A DNA stretch of 7,070 bases from Planctomycetaceae bacterium (GTDB taxonomy: Bacteria > Planctomycetota > Planctomycetia > Pirellulales > Thermoguttaceae). Numbering within the stretch: the first letter of the stretch is position 1; every line of letters begins with the position of its first letter. The stretch is taken from positions 1-7,070 of the forward strand of contig JAITAZ010000579.1 in the NCBI GenBank assembly GCA_031283825.1. The letters are read 5' to 3'. The notes beneath the pieces were generated by a model. That model was not told where the DNA came from and did no database searches. It saw nothing but the letters and a program-made list of their open reading frames with translations. A program made the position numbers and the translations under genes. Of this stretch, positions 6,966 through 7,070 are shown one piece after another.

Positions 6966-7053
6966 TATCAGTGGAATATTTGTTTTTGTAATTATTATCA
7001 AGGCGATGAAAGACGAACCTTATTTTTACCTTATTAAAAAACAAACACTGATA
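6966..7053. repeat. Imperfect AT-rich inverted repeat downstream of the membrane-protein gene
   Basis: TATCAGTG (6966-6973) and CACTGATA (7046-7053) are perfect reverse complements. The pairing resumes after a 5-nt bulge: TTTGTTTTT on the left matches AAAAACAAA on the right. The loop is about 50 nt. It begins 23 bases after the stop codon, so it may help end transcription or mark the edges of a small element, but the loop is long and the stem is AT-rich. Nothing else is seen in 6944-7070, apart from an open frame beginning at 7006 that runs off the window and cannot be judged. Confidence 0.4.
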
Positions 7054-7070
7054 ATACGGGGAATTTTAAA

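Noticed and set aside
7006..7070. Start of a further gene at ATG 7006, with AAGG just upstream
   Set aside because: Only about 21 codons are visible before the window ends, and they overlap an inverted repeat; there is not enough to judge.

Overview
The window carries three protein genes, all on the + strand, separated by AT-rich intergenic DNA that is unusually rich in repeats and hairpins. The organism is most likely an uncultured, low-GC member of the Planctomycetota. Three things point there: the elongation factor G resembles the planctomycete/spirochaete type related to mitochondrial EF-G1; the third gene looks like a planctomycete-style membrane-anchored protein with a pilin/DUF1559-like C-terminal part; and none of the three genes has a convincing Shine-Dalgarno sequence. 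This placement is an inference from remembered family features, not from an alignment.

Layout. Bases 1-581 hold no convincing gene. They contain a two-hairpin inverted repeat (16-97), an unexplained stretch, a degenerate tandem array of about 14-nt units (about 402-500) and three TAACGTAA boxes just before the first gene. Bases 582-2690 encode a complete elongation factor G (702 aa), standing apart from any ribosomal-protein operon. Bases 2766-4967 encode a 733-aa fusion of a GHKL (Hsp90/MutL-like) ATPase with a C-terminal PD-(D/E)XK nuclease. Bases 4968-5176 hold an imperfect direct repeat, then a 25-bp hairpin followed by eight T, and a third copy of the hairpin arm just before the next start codon. 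Bases 5177-6943 encode a 588-aa single-pass membrane protein of unknown function. Bases 6944-7070 hold an AT-rich imperfect inverted repeat.

How the genes relate. Nothing suggests that the three work together. EF-G is a housekeeping translocase. The ATPase-nuclease is the strongest candidate for an interesting system: a single polypeptide that joins an ATP-driven conformational switch to a nuclease is the architecture expected of a one-gene defence or restriction effector. It is more AT-rich than EF-G and is flanked by repeats, which fits acquired DNA. The third gene looks like lineage-specific envelope biology. No tRNA, rRNA, CRISPR array, transposase or integrase was seen.
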